30,343 nucleotides of DNA from Oscillospiraceae bacterium (GCA_017848155.1 JAGAKC010000189.1:1-30343); one strand, 5' to 3'; counted from the stretch's first letter, positions 16,190 through 23,810 are shown. The notes: generated by a model from the letters alone, not told the origin. Made by a program: numbers and translations.

Positions 16190-16230
16190 CTCCTTGTTTT
16201 TTAACGGTGGTTAGCAAAGAAAACACCGTA
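16190..16230 (-). promoter_or_regulatory. preQ1 (class I-like) riboswitch controlling queT translation
   Basis: On the - strand, stem P1 is ACGGTG (16229-16224) with CACCGT (16209-16204). The 14-nt loop contains CTTTG and ends in CTAAC, and an A-rich tail TTAAAAAACAAGGAG follows. The loop CTTTG can pair with CAAGG of the tail (one G-U), giving the H-type pseudoknot that hides the Shine-Dalgarno. The CTAAC loop end and AAAACAAGG tail closely match my recollection of the Thermoanaerobacter preQ1-I aptamer. Position directly before queT fits known preQ1 control. Not folded by software; class II/III is possible but less fitting. Confidence 0.75.
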
Positions 16231-16261
16231 TTTGATTTTAGTGTGCATCGGCACATGCAAT

Positions 16262-16290
16262 ATGATACCACAATTTATGAAAAAAATCAA
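16262..16290 (-). promoter_or_regulatory. Promoter of queT
   Basis: Read on the - strand: TTGATT (16285-16290), 17-bp spacer, TATCAT (16262-16267). The -35 overlaps the stop end of the araC-type gene. Transcription would start a short distance before the riboswitch. Confidence 0.65.
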
Positions 16291-17060
16291 TACCTTTCTG
16301 CATTTTTTCTGTACTCTCCTGCGGTCATTCCTGTGCGTTTCCTGAACTGACGGATAAAATGCACGTCGTTGTCGCAGCCGCAAAGCTCCGCTATCTGTTT
16401 TATCGGAAGTGATGTGCTGCGCAGGTAATATTTCGCCATGTCGAGCCGTGCGGTTATCACATCCTCGTGACAGCTTATGCCGAATTCCTGCTTATAAAGA
16501 TACTGGAAGTGCGAGGGACTTAATGACAGGTCTGCCGCAAGCTCTGCAATGCTGCGTCTGTATGAGGGGTGACGGTATATCCTTGCACGAAGCTCCCGTA
16601 GCTTTGCACCGTGGGAGCTGCCGCTGCCGTGCTCTGCACCCTCTGCGAGCTTTGACAGCAGCAGCCGCAGCAGGAGGTCTGTGTTTTCGTCCTTATTCGC
16701 TCCGTTGGACACTGATTCCAGTGACAGGAGCCTTAATATGTTTTCCGTTGCAGCAATATCGGAAACAGGTATTATCGTATTAAAAGGCAGTCCTGTCCTT
16801 TCGGCAAAGCCGCTGCCTGCCGCACCCTCAAAGTGTACCCAGTGATTGATATACTCGCATCCGTCCGCTCCGTAGCGCTGATGAAACTCCGATGAAAAAA
16901 CAATGGCGCTGTTTGCCTGTACGCTTTGCATGCCGCTTTCCAGCTGTACAAGGGCAGGAGTCTTGAATATCAATATAAGTTCATCTCCAGAGCCGTTAGG
17001 CCGGTCTATAAAAAAATCGCTGTCATGGGTATAATCAAGTCCCAATGTGTGAAGCTGCAT
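16287..17060 (-). CDS. AraC family transcriptional regulator
   Basis: Protein of 257 residues. The N-terminal ~150 residues form a cupin-like sensor domain (GDELILIFKTPALVQLESG; FEGAAGSGFAERTGLPF). The C-terminal ~100 residues contain the double helix-turn-helix of AraC/XylS: RSIAELAADLSLSPSHFQYLYKQEFG, then LPIKQIAELCGCDNDVHFIRQFRKRTGMTAGEYR, the second being the conserved AraC signature. I chose the ATG at 17060 because GAGGTG is 6 nt upstream; a TTG start at 17072 would run into that site. It diverges from a GH51 arabinofuranosidase gene through interlocked promoters. An arabinose or arabino-oligosaccharide response controlling that gene is the natural inference, but the ligand is not shown by sequence. 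Confidence 0.9.
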   Translation of the reverse strand: MQLHTLGLDYTHDSDFFIDRPNGSGDELILIFKTPALVQLESGMQSVQANSAIVFSSEFHQRYGADGCEYINHWVHFEGAAGSGFAERTGLPFNTIIPVSDIAATENILRLLSLESVSNGANKDENTDLLLRLLLSKLAEGAEHGSGSSHGAKLRELRARIYRHPSYRRSIAELAADLSLSPSHFQYLYKQEFGISCHEDVITARLDMAKYYLRSTSLPIKQIAELCGCDNDVHFIRQFRKRTGMTAGEYRKNAERY

Positions 17061-17098
17061 AAGACACCTCAATCGTAGGATATATCAGTTTTATTAAT

Positions 17099-17127
17099 AT
17101 GATACATCATTGAAAACTGTTTGTCAA
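17099..17127 (-). promoter_or_regulatory. Promoter of the AraC-type regulator
   Basis: Read on the - strand: consensus TTGACA (17122-17127), 17-bp spacer, TATCAT (17099-17104). It overlaps the divergent abfA promoter; its -35 lies in the spacer of the other. Confidence 0.75.
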
Positions 17128-17138
17128 TATGTTAAGAT
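17110..17138 (+). promoter_or_regulatory. Promoter of the GH51 gene
   Basis: TTGAAA (17110-17115), 17-bp spacer, TAAGAT (17133-17138), ending 35 bp before the ATG. The TTGAAA lies within the spacer of the divergent araC-type promoter, so both cannot be occupied at once. Confidence 0.7.
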
Positions 17139-17173
17139 ATAAATAACAAATTAATGCCGAAAGGAATACTATC

Positions 17174-18655
17174 ATGAAAAAGCTCAATCTTACCATCAAC
17201 CCTATGGACAGAAAAAGCCACATCAACCGTGAGATATACGGCAACTTCTCCGAGCATCTCGGACGCTGCGTGTACGACGGAATATATGTGGGTGAAAACA
17301 GCGATATCCCGAATATCGAGGGCTTCCGCAAGGATGTTATCGATGCATTCAGGGAGATAAAGCTCCCCGTGCTGCGCTGGCCGGGCGGCTGTTTTGCTGA
17401 CGCATACCACTGGAAGGACGGCATCGGCGACAAGGAAAAGCGCAAGAAGATGATCAATATCCACTGGGGCGGTCTTGTGGAGGACAACAGCTTCGGTACT
17501 CATGAATTCCTGCGTTTCTGTGAGCTTGTCGGCTGCGAGCCTTACATTGCAGGTAACGTCGGAAGCGGCACAGTCGAGGAGATGGCAGAGTGGATAGAGT
17601 ACATGACCTTTGACGGAGTATCTCCCATGGCAGAGCTTCGCCGCAAGAATGGCAGAGAGCAGCCCTGGAAGCTGAAATACTTCGGCATAGGCAATGAAAA
17701 CTGGGGCTGCGGCGGAAATATGACTCCCGAGTACTACTGCGACACCTACCGCAGATATCAGTCCTACTGCCGTGATTTCAGCGGTAACAATCTCTACAAG
17801 ATAGCATGCGGACCTAACGCATTTGATTACAACTGGACCGAGGTCTGCATGAAGAACATCACCGCATGGAATATGAAGGGACTTTCGCTGCATTACTATA
17901 CTGTTCCCTACGGAAACTGGGAGCATAAGGGCAGCGCTACGGTATTTACCGATGCCGATTATTATGAGACCATCTCTGCAACGCTTCAGATGGAAACTCT
18001 TGTTACACGTCACAGCGAGATAATGAACCGCTATGACCCTGAGGGCAAGGTTGGACTTATCGTGGACGAATGGGGCTGCTGGTTCGATGTTGAGGAGGGC
18101 ACTAATCCCGGCTTCCTGTATCAGCAGAACACCATGCGTGACGCTATCGTTGCGGCTATAAACCTCAACATCTTCAACCGCCACTCCGACAGAGTATATA
18201 TGGCGAATATTGCGCAGGCGGTAAACGTGCTTCAGGCAGTGCTGCTCACCGAGGGTATGGTCACAGTCAAGACCCCCACATTCCATGTGTTCGACCTTTA
18301 CAAGGGTCATCAGGACGCAACGCTCATCTACAGCCACGTTGAAAATGAGAATACCGAGGGCGGCGTATCTGTGCCCTGCATAAGCCATTCCGCTTCCATC
18401 AACGACAATGGCGAGGTACTGGTAACGCTTTCAAACTGCGCTCTTGACAAGGAGTATGAGATCGACCTTGGCACGGCATTTGGTCAGATAACAGCCGCCG
18501 AGGGCAGAATGGTGACAGGCGACGCACGTGCTTACAATGACTTTACCAATACCGACAATGTAGTTATCAGACCGATCGAGGTGAAGACTGAAAACGGCAA
18601 GGCAAGCGTAGTGCTGCCTGCGTGCAGTGTTGCGGCGATCACGATAAAGCTGTGA
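17174..18655 (+). CDS. abfA: GH51 alpha-L-arabinofuranosidase
   Basis: Protein of 493 residues, the usual length of intracellular GH51 enzymes. The N-terminus [20 protein letters not shown] is a GH51 hallmark. The (beta/alpha)8 barrel carries [14 protein letters not shown] at ~67, the acid/base Glu175 in GIGNENWG and the nucleophile Glu299 in LIVDEWG. The last ~110 residues are the C-terminal beta sandwich. It removes terminal alpha-L-arabinofuranosyl units from arabinoxylan, arabinan or short oligosaccharides. There is no signal peptide, so it acts in the cytoplasm on imported oligosaccharides. GAAAGGA precedes the ATG by 9 nt. The divergent AraC regulator probably controls it. The next small gene overlaps its stop (TGATG). 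Confidence 0.95.
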   Translation: MKKLNLTINPMDRKSHINREIYGNFSEHLGRCVYDGIYVGENSDIPNIEGFRKDVIDAFREIKLPVLRWPGGCFADAYHWKDGIGDKEKRKKMINIHWGGLVEDNSFGTHEFLRFCELVGCEPYIAGNVGSGTVEEMAEWIEYMTFDGVSPMAELRRKNGREQPWKLKYFGIGNENWGCGGNMTPEYYCDTYRRYQSYCRDFSGNNLYKIACGPNAFDYNWTEVCMKNITAWNMKGLSLHYYTVPYGNWEHKGSATVFTDADYYETISATLQMETLVTRHSEIMNRYDPEGKVGLIVDEWGCWFDVEEGTNPGFLYQQNTMRDAIVAAINLNIFNRHSDRVYMANIAQAVNVLQAVLLTEGMVTVKTPTFHVFDLYKGHQDATLIYSHVENENTEGGVSVPCISHSASINDNGEVLVTLSNCALDKEYEIDLGTAFGQITAAEGRMVTGDARAYNDFTNTDNVVIRPIEVKTENGKASVVLPACSVAAITIKL

Positions 18656-18912
18656 TGCAGGGGAAGAAGCCCTGTGTCCGCTGCCTGCTTGAGGAGGCAG
18701 GAAAGCAGGACGTGTACAGCATTATCCGGAAGCGGATATCCGAGATACCCGAGCCGCTTAGGACAGATGATGAGCTTTATTCCGAGAGGCTTGCTGTCTG
18801 CAAAGGCTGTGAAGCGCTCAGCGGCGGCACCTGTACAAAGTGCGGGTGCTACGCTGAGCTTCGTGCAGCACGTGCCGACAGCTACTGTCCTCATGAAAAG
18901 CGTATGTGGTAG
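18655..18912 (+). CDS. DUF6171-like small Cys-rich protein
   Basis: Protein of 85 residues. Cys pairs CVRC (near the N-terminus), CKGC, CTKCGC and a final Cys in YCPHEK suggest zinc or iron-sulfur binding. The arrangement (PCVRCLLEE, then LYSERLAVCKGCEALSGGTC, then CGCYAELRAA) matches the small clostridial family DUF6171 as I remember it. The ATG at 18655 overlaps the GH51 stop by one base, so translation is coupled; an in-frame ATG at 18622 lies inside the GH51 gene. Function unknown; there is no obvious biochemical link to arabinose use. Confidence 0.75.
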   Translation: MQGKKPCVRCLLEEAGKQDVYSIIRKRISEIPEPLRTDDELYSERLAVCKGCEALSGGTCTKCGCYAELRAARADSYCPHEKRMW

Positions 18913-18921
18913 ACATAACAA

Positions 18922-18952
18922 AAAAAGCGGTGAGGATATCTCACCGCTTTTT
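18922..18952. terminator. Bidirectional terminator between convergent genes
   Basis: AAAAAGCGGTGAG/CTCACCGCTTTTT around GATAT. It ends the GH51/DUF6171 transcript on the + strand and the ferredoxin transcript on the - strand. Confidence 0.92.
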
Positions 18953-18970
18953 GTGCATAAAGCCTTAATA

Positions 18971-19141
18971 TCAGCCCTCTACAGGAGCGCCAACAGGGCA
19001 AGCACCAGCGCAAGCGCCGCAGTCGATGCAAGCGTCAGCGTCGATAACGTACTTACCATCGCCCTCAGAGATCGCGTTTACGGGGCAGCCATCTGCGCAT
19101 GCGCCGCAAGAGATGCACTCATCATTGATTACATATGCCAT
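18971..19141 (-). CDS. 2[4Fe-4S] clostridial-type ferredoxin
   Basis: Protein of 56 residues. Both cluster motifs are complete: CISCGACADGCP and, after YVIDADACID, CGACAGACP with the preceding Cys, giving eight cysteines in two CxxCxxCxxxCP sets. This is the small soluble electron carrier of anaerobes, used by pyruvate:ferredoxin oxidoreductase, hydrogenases and Rnf-type complexes. AAGGAGGT (19150-19157) gives a near-perfect ribosome site 8 nt before the ATG, in keeping with high expression. It is a single-gene unit with its own promoter and a shared terminator. Confidence 0.96.
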   Translation of the reverse strand: MAYVINDECISCGACADGCPVNAISEGDGKYVIDADACIDCGACAGACPVGAPVEG

Positions 19142-19185
19142 TTCAGTATACCTCCTTGAGAATTTGAGCCAAAGCTCTTTATACT

Positions 19186-19213
19186 ATTGTATCATATTTT
19201 TGAAAAAAATCAA
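19186..19213 (-). promoter_or_regulatory. Promoter of the ferredoxin gene
   Basis: Read on the - strand: TTGATT (19208-19213), 16-bp spacer, TACAAT (19186-19191) with TGA before the -10. A run of T's in the spacer is typical of strong Firmicute promoters. Confidence 0.7.
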
Positions 19214-19380
19214 GTGTTTATTTTTACAAATATAACTCGAATTTATGTGAAATACAGACAAAGGTATGACTAACTTGATTTACTGCGATAAAGTGAAAGG
19301 CATTATTCGGACATAGCGATGTCACCGATCGGAGATCTGGATCGTGTTATTAATGAAAGCGCTTTTAAGGAGTTGATAAG

Positions 19381-19845
19381 ATGCAGGGTGATGAATTTAC
19401 CCAATATGTCAGAAAATACTCGGACATGGTGTACAGGGTCGCATACAGCTGCACGCACAGCGCTCCTGACAGCGAGGATATCATGCAGGATGTTTTGCTT
19501 AAGCTGTACATATGCGAAAAGAAGTTCCATGATGACGAGCACGTCAAGGCGTGGCTCATACGTGTTGCGGTAAACAGGTCGAGGGATGTTCTGCGCTCCG
19601 TGAACAAAAAGCGCACGGAGGAGCTGCAAGAAGGTCTGTCGGTTTCGGATGAGGAGCCGTCATCTGATCTTCACACAGCTATGGCAGGTCTTTCACGTGA
19701 TCACAGGCTGGTCATATACCTGTTTTATTATGAGGGATACAGCGTAAAAGAGATTTCAAAGATACTTCGTATCACCGAATCGAATGTGAAAACACGTTTA
19801 AAGCGTGCACGTGAAAAGCTGAGAGCATTTCTGAATGATGAATGA
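19381..19845 (+). CDS. ECF-type RNA polymerase sigma factor
   Basis: Protein of 154 residues with only regions 2 and 4, the ECF layout. Region 2 is visible in YVRKYSDMVYRVAYSC, then DSEDIMQDVLLKLY and AWLIRVAVNRSRD. Region 4 is LVIYLFYYEGYSVKEISKIL, then RITESNVKTRLKRAREKLR, the helix-turn-helix that reads the -35. AAGGAG (19367-19372) is 8 nt before the ATG. The next gene, a membrane protein with a short cytoplasmic N-terminus, is probably its anti-sigma factor. Region 19214-19380 shows no clear housekeeping promoter, so it may be self-activated; I could not define an ECF promoter. Confidence 0.92.
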   Translation: MQGDEFTQYVRKYSDMVYRVAYSCTHSAPDSEDIMQDVLLKLYICEKKFHDDEHVKAWLIRVAVNRSRDVLRSVNKKRTEELQEGLSVSDEEPSSDLHTAMAGLSRDHRLVIYLFYYEGYSVKEISKILRITESNVKTRLKRAREKLRAFLNDE

Positions 19846-19858
19846 AAGGAATTATGGT

Positions 19859-21049
19859 ATGCACAGGATAGAAAGATATTATGACAGCATTTTTACGAAG
19901 CAAAGTCCTGAGCAGCTCGCACGGGATATTATGAAAAAAGCTGACAGCAGCGCTAAAAAACGCAGCTTCAGACCGCTTGCGGTGGTGGCGGCTGCGGCAG
20001 TGGTGCTGGTCGGTGGAGTAACAGCGGCTGCGGCTACGGGTCTGCTGAATATAAACGAATTATTCGGCGGCAGGATATCAACTCAGGATGAGCAGTTTGC
20101 AGGAGAGCTTGTCGGTGCGGCACAGGATTTTCAGTGGACAACATCAGACGATGATTATGTTATAAATTTAAAGGGTGTTACAGGCTCGGAGCGTGATATG
20201 CTGCTTCTGTATGAGATAGCACGTGCAGACGGCAGACCGGTAACGGAATATATGACTAATATTCCGGAGGATGGAGAGCTTGACTGCGCTGAAAACCTGG
20301 GTTTTGATCTGAATGCGGGAGCGTTCAAGGCAGGCAATTACAGATATCATTATTCGATAAATGATGATGGAAACATAGATGTATACAATCTTGCGGTAAC
20401 TGATGGCGACATTTCGGGACAGCAATTTTATGCAGAGGTCATAAACCTTTATCCGAAGCAGCTGTTGAGCGACTTTGAAGCAAAACACGATATATTTGAC
20501 TGGGCCGGAGGTGCAGATACTCCTGCGGGCTTTTATCGTTGGGGCGACAACGAGGCATTTGATGCAGGTCAGCCCTGTGATGTGGCGTTGAACGATGAAC
20601 GCATTATTGGACTAGAGCTTGAGTGGACGATAGAATTCACTTATTCACCGTCTGATACAGCAAAGCTTAGCAAGGTCATCACCGATGAAAAGTCCGTTGT
20701 TTCGCTGAACTATGAGAAATCTTACGGCGGAGTCTGGACATATCCGTTATTACGGATAACAGATAGCTATTTCAGCAGCGTCAGCGGAAGGATAGACCTG
20801 GTCCGTGAGGGATATATGAGAGGTCAAACCTTTGACACCTGCAATGATATATACCTGCTGCTGGAAAACGGAGATAAGATATCCTGCACTGCCTTTACAG
20901 GCGTAAGCTCCTATGATCGTCATGAAAAGATGTCAAGCTTTTCAGTCGAGATACAGTATAGTGAGGAATTGAACGGTCCCATCACAGCTGTTGATATCTC
21001 GAAGGTAGAAGCGATTTCCATAAACGGAGAGGTATTCTCACTTATCTGA
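19859..21049 (+). CDS. Membrane-anchored probable anti-sigma factor
   Basis: Protein of 396 residues. The cytoplasmic N-terminus (about 40 residues, MHRIERYYDSIFTKQSPEQL) is followed by one membrane helix (about residues 40-61, AVVAAAAVVLVGGVTAAAA). A ~330-residue, acidic, beta-rich outer part (GVTGSERDMLLLYEI; DNIYLLLENGDKISC-like strands) then follows. The layout is that of anti-sigma proteins paired with ECF sigma factors in clostridia (DUF4179-like). The HxxxCxxC zinc motif of classical anti-sigma domains is absent. I chose the ATG at 19859 since AAAGGA is 8 nt upstream; the ATGs at 19835 and 19838 have no site. The gene begins 13 nt after the sigma stop. The signal sensed by the outer domain is unknown. 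Confidence 0.75.
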   Translation: MHRIERYYDSIFTKQSPEQLARDIMKKADSSAKKRSFRPLAVVAAAAVVLVGGVTAAAATGLLNINELFGGRISTQDEQFAGELVGAAQDFQWTTSDDDYVINLKGVTGSERDMLLLYEIARADGRPVTEYMTNIPEDGELDCAENLGFDLNAGAFKAGNYRYHYSINDDGNIDVYNLAVTDGDISGQQFYAEVINLYPKQLLSDFEAKHDIFDWAGGADTPAGFYRWGDNEAFDAGQPCDVALNDERIIGLELEWTIEFTYSPSDTAKLSKVITDEKSVVSLNYEKSYGGVWTYPLLRITDSYFSSVSGRIDLVREGYMRGQTFDTCNDIYLLLENGDKISCTAFTGVSSYDRHEKMSSFSVEIQYSEELNGPITAVDISKVEAISINGEVFSLI

Positions 21050-21056
21050 AACAACG

Positions 21057-21082
21057 ATCCCCACAGCTGCAGCTGTGGGGAT
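21057..21082. terminator. Perfect palindrome acting as probable shared terminator
   Basis: The 13-nt ATCCCCACAGCTG is followed directly by its exact reverse complement. It lies between two convergent genes and can fold as an 11-bp hairpin with a TGCA loop from either strand. On the + strand it is followed by a T-rich but interrupted stretch. A protein-binding palindrome is the alternative. Confidence 0.65.
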
Positions 21083-21090
21083 GATCTGTA

Positions 21091-21435
21091 TTATTGTTGT
21101 TTTGTAAACTTCATATACATGCCGTCTGCGCTGATGGTGACGGATCCATCGTCATACGTGCAGTCCATTCCATCAATGACCAGTGTACTGTTGTCATATG
21201 ACCATGTGCTTTGCTCTGTTTGGCTGTCCGTTGTCAGTATTGCCGTACCATCAGGTGCAAGCTGCAGTTCTATAGTGCCGTATTCTGACGGTGCAACGCT
21301 TTCGCCGTCGACCGCAGCGGCAGTTAAGCTGTATAGACCTGCTATCGCATTCCGATCGCTGCATCCTGAAATATTTATGACACACAGGAGGATCAACAGC
21401 AGGATACAGAGCGTTTTGCAAAATTTTGGCTGCAT
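21091..21435 (-). CDS. Small lipoprotein, lipocalin-like beta fold
   Basis: Protein of 114 residues. The signal MQPKFCKTLCILLLILLC leads to lipobox ISGC. The mature ~85 residues follow a beta pattern: IAGLYSLTAAAVDG, then IELQLAPDGTAILTT, STWSYDNSTLVID and DGSVTISADGMYMKF. This resembles small lipocalin-like domains in clostridial lipoproteins. I chose the ATG at 21435, preceded by GAGG 9 nt away; a TTG start at 21450 would lie inside ricT. The gene starts one base after the ricT stop, so it belongs to the darA-holB-ricT unit, but it is not part of the conserved cluster elsewhere as far as I know. Function unknown. Confidence 0.78.
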   Translation of the reverse strand: MQPKFCKTLCILLLILLCVINISGCSDRNAIAGLYSLTAAAVDGESVAPSEYGTIELQLAPDGTAILTTDSQTEQSTWSYDNSTLVIDGMDCTYDDGSVTISADGMYMKFTKQQ

Positions 21436-21436
21436 C

Positions 21437-22501
21437 TTAATTATCCTCAAGATTTTTCAGAGCCTTGATCTCGTCCTTGCTGATACGTACCTGACCGTCT
21501 TTTATCAGCTTTACCTCTTCTTTGTTTATGGAGAGCGGAACATCAGGCTTCTTGTCAAGCTTTATCTTAAGCATTCCTGTCAGGAGGTTTACCTCCTCGA
21601 CATGACCCCTGCCCTCTTCTGTTTCCACGTATGCGCCGACCTTAGGTGTAGTGCGCAGGAAGTCATCATAGCAGTTCTGCTCATATTTCAGACAGCACAT
21701 AAGTCTGCCGCAGGTGCCCGATATCTTTGTGGGATTAAGCGACAGTGACTGCTCCTTTGCCATTTTGATGGAAACAGGCTGGAACTCCCCGAGGAAGCTG
21801 GAACAGCAGAACGGACGTCCGCATATTCCGAGTCCGCCGAGCATCTTTGCTTCATCTCTGACGCCTATCTGGCGCAGCTCTATCCTTGTACGGTAGATGG
21901 ATGCAAGGTCCTTTACAAGCTCACGGAAGTCAACTCGTCCGTCAGATGTGAAGTAGAAAAGGATCTTGCTGCCATCGAAAGTGCAGTCGATATCTATCGG
22001 CTTCATGTCAAGCTTGTGGAAGCGGATCTTTTCGGCAAATACCTCCATGATCTCACGTTCCTTTTTCAGGTTGTCCTGAAGCTGCTTTTCATCAGCCGTG
22101 GTAGCCTTTCGGATTATGCTCTTAAGAGGAGATACTATGCTGTTTTCGGGTACCATGCGGTTAGCAAGCACTATCTCGCCGCATTCGACTCCACGTGCGG
22201 TTTCTACGATAGCCTTTTCACCCTGCTTGAACTGTACGCTGTTTGGTGAGAAGTAGTATACCTTTCCCACATCCTTAAAGCGTATGCCGATTATCTCCAC
22301 TCTTACTCCGTTGTCGGGTACAGGGGCCTTCGGCGCACGGTTTTCACGATGCTCACGATTTTCTTTGAGATCATGGCTGTCACGGTTCCTGCGTTTTTCG
22401 GGACGAGGTTCCTTATTCTGTCTGCCCTGCGCATCCTGCTTTTCCGCAGGCTTTTCGGGCTTGTTCTTAGGCGCTATTTTTTCTGTGAAATAGTTATCCA
22501 T
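21437..22501 (-). CDS. ricT: RicT (YaaT/PSP1 family) RNA-maturation complex subunit
   Basis: Protein of 354 residues. The first ~70 residues are low-complexity and charged (KPAEKQDAQGRQNKEPRPEK), longer than in Bacillus. The PSP1 domain follows, with the Cys-rich signature GICGRPFCCSSFLGEF and SGTCGRLMCCLKYEQNCYDDF. In Bacillus, RicT with RicA and RicF forms a [4Fe-4S]-bearing complex that directs RNase Y processing and affects sporulation and competence. I chose the ATG at 22501, with AAAGGAG 5 nt upstream; the GTG at 22528 overlaps holB. A GTGAGC/GCTCAC inverted repeat (22514-22528) sits at the holB end. The order darA-holB-ricT is the conserved Firmicute cluster. Confidence 0.92.
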   Translation of the reverse strand: MDNYFTEKIAPKNKPEKPAEKQDAQGRQNKEPRPEKRRNRDSHDLKENREHRENRAPKAPVPDNGVRVEIIGIRFKDVGKVYYFSPNSVQFKQGEKAIVETARGVECGEIVLANRMVPENSIVSPLKSIIRKATTADEKQLQDNLKKEREIMEVFAEKIRFHKLDMKPIDIDCTFDGSKILFYFTSDGRVDFRELVKDLASIYRTRIELRQIGVRDEAKMLGGLGICGRPFCCSSFLGEFQPVSIKMAKEQSLSLNPTKISGTCGRLMCCLKYEQNCYDDFLRTTPKVGAYVETEEGRGHVEEVNLLTGMLKIKLDKKPDVPLSINKEEVKLIKDGQVRISKDEIKALKNLEDN

Positions 22502-22524
22502 TATACTCCTTTGGTGAGCCTTGC

Positions 22525-23487
22525 TCACAGCATTTTTGATGTAATATATGCCGCAGTCAGCGACAGGTTGAGATTATAAATTGCGTCATCAGACACCTCA
22601 AAGATAGTGTCCAGCATCGACATGAGCCTGTCCTCGGTATAGACCTCTGCGAGAGCCTTTGCCTCTGTCTTTCCGAAGGATGTAGCCGAAGCTCCGCACC
22701 GAACGGCAAGCGCATCACGCAGTATATCTGACAGATACCCGAGTACAGCCGCGAATTCCGGTCTGCCTGTATTTGCAGACAGTGCAGCGGCAGCGGTGAA
22801 GCCATCCTTTCTCGATATCGCAGCCGCAGCCTTTCTTGCTGCTTCCATAAATGCAGTGTCGCCTGCGCCCGAAAGCACATCGATGCATTTCCCGATATTT
22901 CCTGACATTATCTCCGCAAGCTCGTGTGACTTATCCGCAGGCTCTCCTCTGTCCACAAGACATCGTGTGCAGTCATCGACAGTGGGAGCAGGGACTTCAA
23001 ATTCCGTTACACGGGAACGTATCGTTTCAAGTATCGACTGGGTATTCTCACAGGTGAAAATGAAACGCAGGAACGGTGCAGGCTCCTCGATGGTCTTAAG
23101 CAGCGTATTCTGGATGATCGGCGACATGTCGTCGCAGTCCTCGAAGATATACACCTTGATCTCACCGTCATTGGGCTTTATAGCGATGCTCTCCATGACC
23201 TTTCTCATGGATACAAGCTCTTTGTTGTCAACGCTCAGGTTGTATTTTCCGCCGCATTTTTCTCTTACAAAGATGATGTCCGGATGGGCGTTTGCGTCTA
23301 TGCGGCTGCAGGTGTTGCAGCTGTCGCAGGGCGGCGCTCCGCACATAAACAGCTTTGCGATGTAGTTCGCCATGACACGTTTGCCTGTGCCACGCTCTCC
23401 GTACAGGAGTATAGCGTGCGGCAGTCTGTGCTGTGCGGCGATACTGTCAAGCCGTGCTTTAAGCGAGTCTTTTCCGTACAGGCGCAT
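22525..23487 (-). CDS. holB: DNA polymerase III subunit delta'
   Basis: Protein of 320 residues. AAA+ clamp-loader fold: Walker A-like GERGTGKR (residues 30-37), a four-Cys zinc site (CGAPPCDSCNTC, residues 49-60), KVYIFEDCDDMSPIIQNTLL in the Walker B region and EEPAPFLRFIFTCENTQSIL with the SRV-type sensor. Delta' is the stator of the clamp loader that opens the sliding clamp. The ATG overlaps the darA stop (TAATG), so translation is coupled. The zinc site and partly retained Walker A are as in other Firmicute HolB proteins. Confidence 0.93.
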   Translation of the reverse strand: MRLYGKDSLKARLDSIAAQHRLPHAILLYGERGTGKRVMANYIAKLFMCGAPPCDSCNTCSRIDANAHPDIIFVREKCGGKYNLSVDNKELVSMRKVMESIAIKPNDGEIKVYIFEDCDDMSPIIQNTLLKTIEEPAPFLRFIFTCENTQSILETIRSRVTEFEVPAPTVDDCTRCLVDRGEPADKSHELAEIMSGNIGKCIDVLSGAGDTAFMEAARKAAAAISRKDGFTAAAALSANTGRPEFAAVLGYLSDILRDALAVRCGASATSFGKTEAKALAEVYTEDRLMSMLDTIFEVSDDAIYNLNLSLTAAYITSKML

Positions 23488-23810
23488 TATACCTTCTCAA
23501 ATCTTTCTATATCTGTTACGAATATCGTCGCACCGCCTACAGATACTTCAACAGGAAAGCTTGCAAAGCTGTTGGTTCCGAAGTTTGCGGAGTTCGGAAC
23601 GAATTGCTTGCGGCGGTGGCTGTGCTTCTTTATTCTTTCAATGACCTCGTCTACCTTGTCATCCTCTGCGCAGATCATGAATGTGGTGTTTCCTGCCATA
23701 AGGAACCCGCCTGTAGAGGCGAGCTTTGTCGCCTGAAATCCGTGTCTTGTCAGCGATGAGGATACAGAGTGACTATCGTCATTGTTGACGATCGCATATA
23801 TCAGTTTCAT
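23487..23810 (-). CDS. darA: Cyclic-di-AMP receptor DarA (PstA/YaaQ)
   Basis: Protein of 107 residues, the size of PII-like DarA/PstA. Landmarks are MKLIYAIVNNDDSHSVSSSL, then FQATKLASTGGFLMAGNTTF, with the glycine-rich nucleotide loop, then RIKKHSHRRKQF and the C-terminal GGATIFVTDIERFEKV. It binds c-di-AMP as a trimer; its downstream target is not settled. I chose the ATG at 23810 with GGGAGGG upstream; the open frame runs further but has no ribosome site. It begins the darA-holB-ricT cluster, behind its own strong promoter. Confidence 0.93.
   Translation of the reverse strand: MKLIYAIVNNDDSHSVSSSLTRHGFQATKLASTGGFLMAGNTTFMICAEDDKVDEVIERIKKHSHRRKQFVPNSANFGTNSFASFPVEVSVGGATIFVTDIERFEKV

Noticed and set aside
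17132..18388. Long - strand open frame (418 codons) opposite the GH51 gene
   Set aside because: The + strand encodes a full GH51 enzyme with both catalytic Glu; the opposite frame has no recognisable domain or initiation signal.
19214..19380. ECF-type promoter before the sigma gene
   Set aside because: No convincing paired -35/-10 of an ECF pattern could be found; TTGATT at ~19276 has no matching -10.
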